Source of the DNA: Chanos chanos
Lineage: Eukaryota > Chordata > Actinopteri > Gonorynchiformes > Chanidae
NCBI RefSeq assembly: GCF_902362185.1
Contig: NC_044495.1
Span: forward strand, 60,954,889 to 61,018,888
Direction of reading: 5' to 3'
Length of the DNA: 64,000 bases
Made by a program: the position numbers and the translations under genes. The notes beneath the pieces are model-generated. The model saw nothing but the letters and a program-made list of their open reading frames with translations, searched no databases and was not told where the DNA came from. Below are positions 63,061 to 64,000 of this stretch, piece by piece (within the stretch, counting starts at the first letter, position 1; the number at the start of each line of letters is the position of its first letter).

Positions 63061-64000
63061 TACAGTTTTTTTTCGATTACTAACGTGCTTTGGTCAAAAC
63101 TGAAGTCACATTGTCAAAACTCTTCACACAGTCGGTGAAACAGAAGTCTATGTGGACCAAACTGTGAATCGTTTTTCATTGCTTTCACACAAAATGCATT
63201 CAATGACAACATTTTTTAAAATCCATGAACTCTTTTCTCATTCATACTCCACCACCTGTAAAACACTCTATATTTACAGCACATTTTTCCAGTGCTAACA
63301 CACTGTTTTAAAACTGTTAAAAACACATTCAAAACAGGATGATGGCAAAATGTCGTGCATTTCTGCAGTAACCATATTGAAATATATAGAAAGTCTTAGC
63401 AGAATATTTACAATAAAATGAAATAATAGCCATTCCAAACACAGCGGATTGCAATTTCAGCTGAAAGCCCAGCCACATGATGTTGATGAGAACTTGTTGC
63501 CAAATGCAGGAGACAGGGAGGACTAGAACCCTGACAGTACTGAACAGTATGAGTCATTATACTATACATGTTGTTTATGGGGATTTTTTTGGTAATTATT
63601 ATTGCAGCCCTGGAATTTCAGGAATTTGTTTTCTTGTTTCAACTTTTCATTTTTTCACACGTAAATTACTATATGCAAAGATACAGAAAAAATAAAGGAT
63701 GTTGAAGCAATTTGCTGCATTTCTGATTCATTCTTGTTATGTATACTTTAGTACAGCCAATAAAGTGGAAAAATGTTATTCTTATTCTAGACTAATTTAT
63801 GTTCAAAACCATTTAAACTTTAAAGACAAAAGTTCATCATTTATGTTGTTAGTGTTGTTTTGGTCAGTGTGTTATGAGTGACAGTGTATGCTTTCTGAGT
63901 GAGAACTGTTGCCAGTGTTATGGTGGAAAGAGCTTATTTTGAGACATGTATGAAGTGTTTTGGTGGTTTGAGTGGGTTTTGAAGGTGAGATTAACTGTTT
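63061..64000. mobile_element. Possible Tc1/mariner-type (ISRm11-like) repeat, cut by the window edge
   Basis: The sequence starts TACAGTTTTTTTTCGATTAC and continues with motifs such as TTCACACAGTCGGTG and TTGGTCAGTGTGTTATGAGT, which I associate with a fish mariner-like repeat. No transposase motif is visible and the right end is missing. Confidence 0.35.

Overview
The window is vertebrate nuclear DNA, almost certainly from a teleost fish. Genes are split into small exons with GT-AG introns, long (CA)n, (GA)n and poly(G) runs are everywhere, and the transposon fauna (piggyBac, hAT-like, PIF/Harbinger-like, L2-type LINE) is typical of fish. I found no RNA gene and no CRISPR array.

Layout. (1) 1-4.4 kb: first coding exon and part of intron 1 of a BMP1/tolloid-like astacin protease gene, minus strand. 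(2) 4.4-11.6 kb: intergenic, repeat-rich. (3) 11.6-27.95 kb: kansl3 (KAT8 regulatory NSL complex subunit 3), minus strand. Twenty coding exons whose phases all agree give about 874-879 residues, plus a non-coding first exon. (4) 28.4-53.9 kb: a cluster of four beta-microseminoprotein (MSMB/PSP94-type) genes, one on the minus strand (A) and three in a plus-strand tandem array (B, C, D). The array is cut up by DNA transposons: two piggyBac transposase copies (one an open 554-residue frame) and a third relic, three fragments of a Harbinger-type Myb/SANT-like gene, a hAT-like insertion, MITEs and a small LTR-retroelement fossil. (5) 53.9-64 kb: a LINE scrap, then the first three coding exons of antxr1, plus strand, running off the right edge.

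The single-copy genes are conserved housekeeping or developmental genes. The interest lies in the microseminoprotein array. The copies are mosaics: C and D share their 5' half, B and D share their 3' half. C and D share a promoter-proximal deletion at a 7-bp microhomology. Paralogous empty sites let several insertions be ordered. Two other observations stand out. A kansl3 splice donor has been amplified into a small tandem array. Several kansl3 acceptors have a (TG)n tract where a polypyrimidine tract is expected.

Exon coordinates were derived by hand from reading-frame continuity, GT/AG sites and remembered human protein sequences. No alignment or database search was run.
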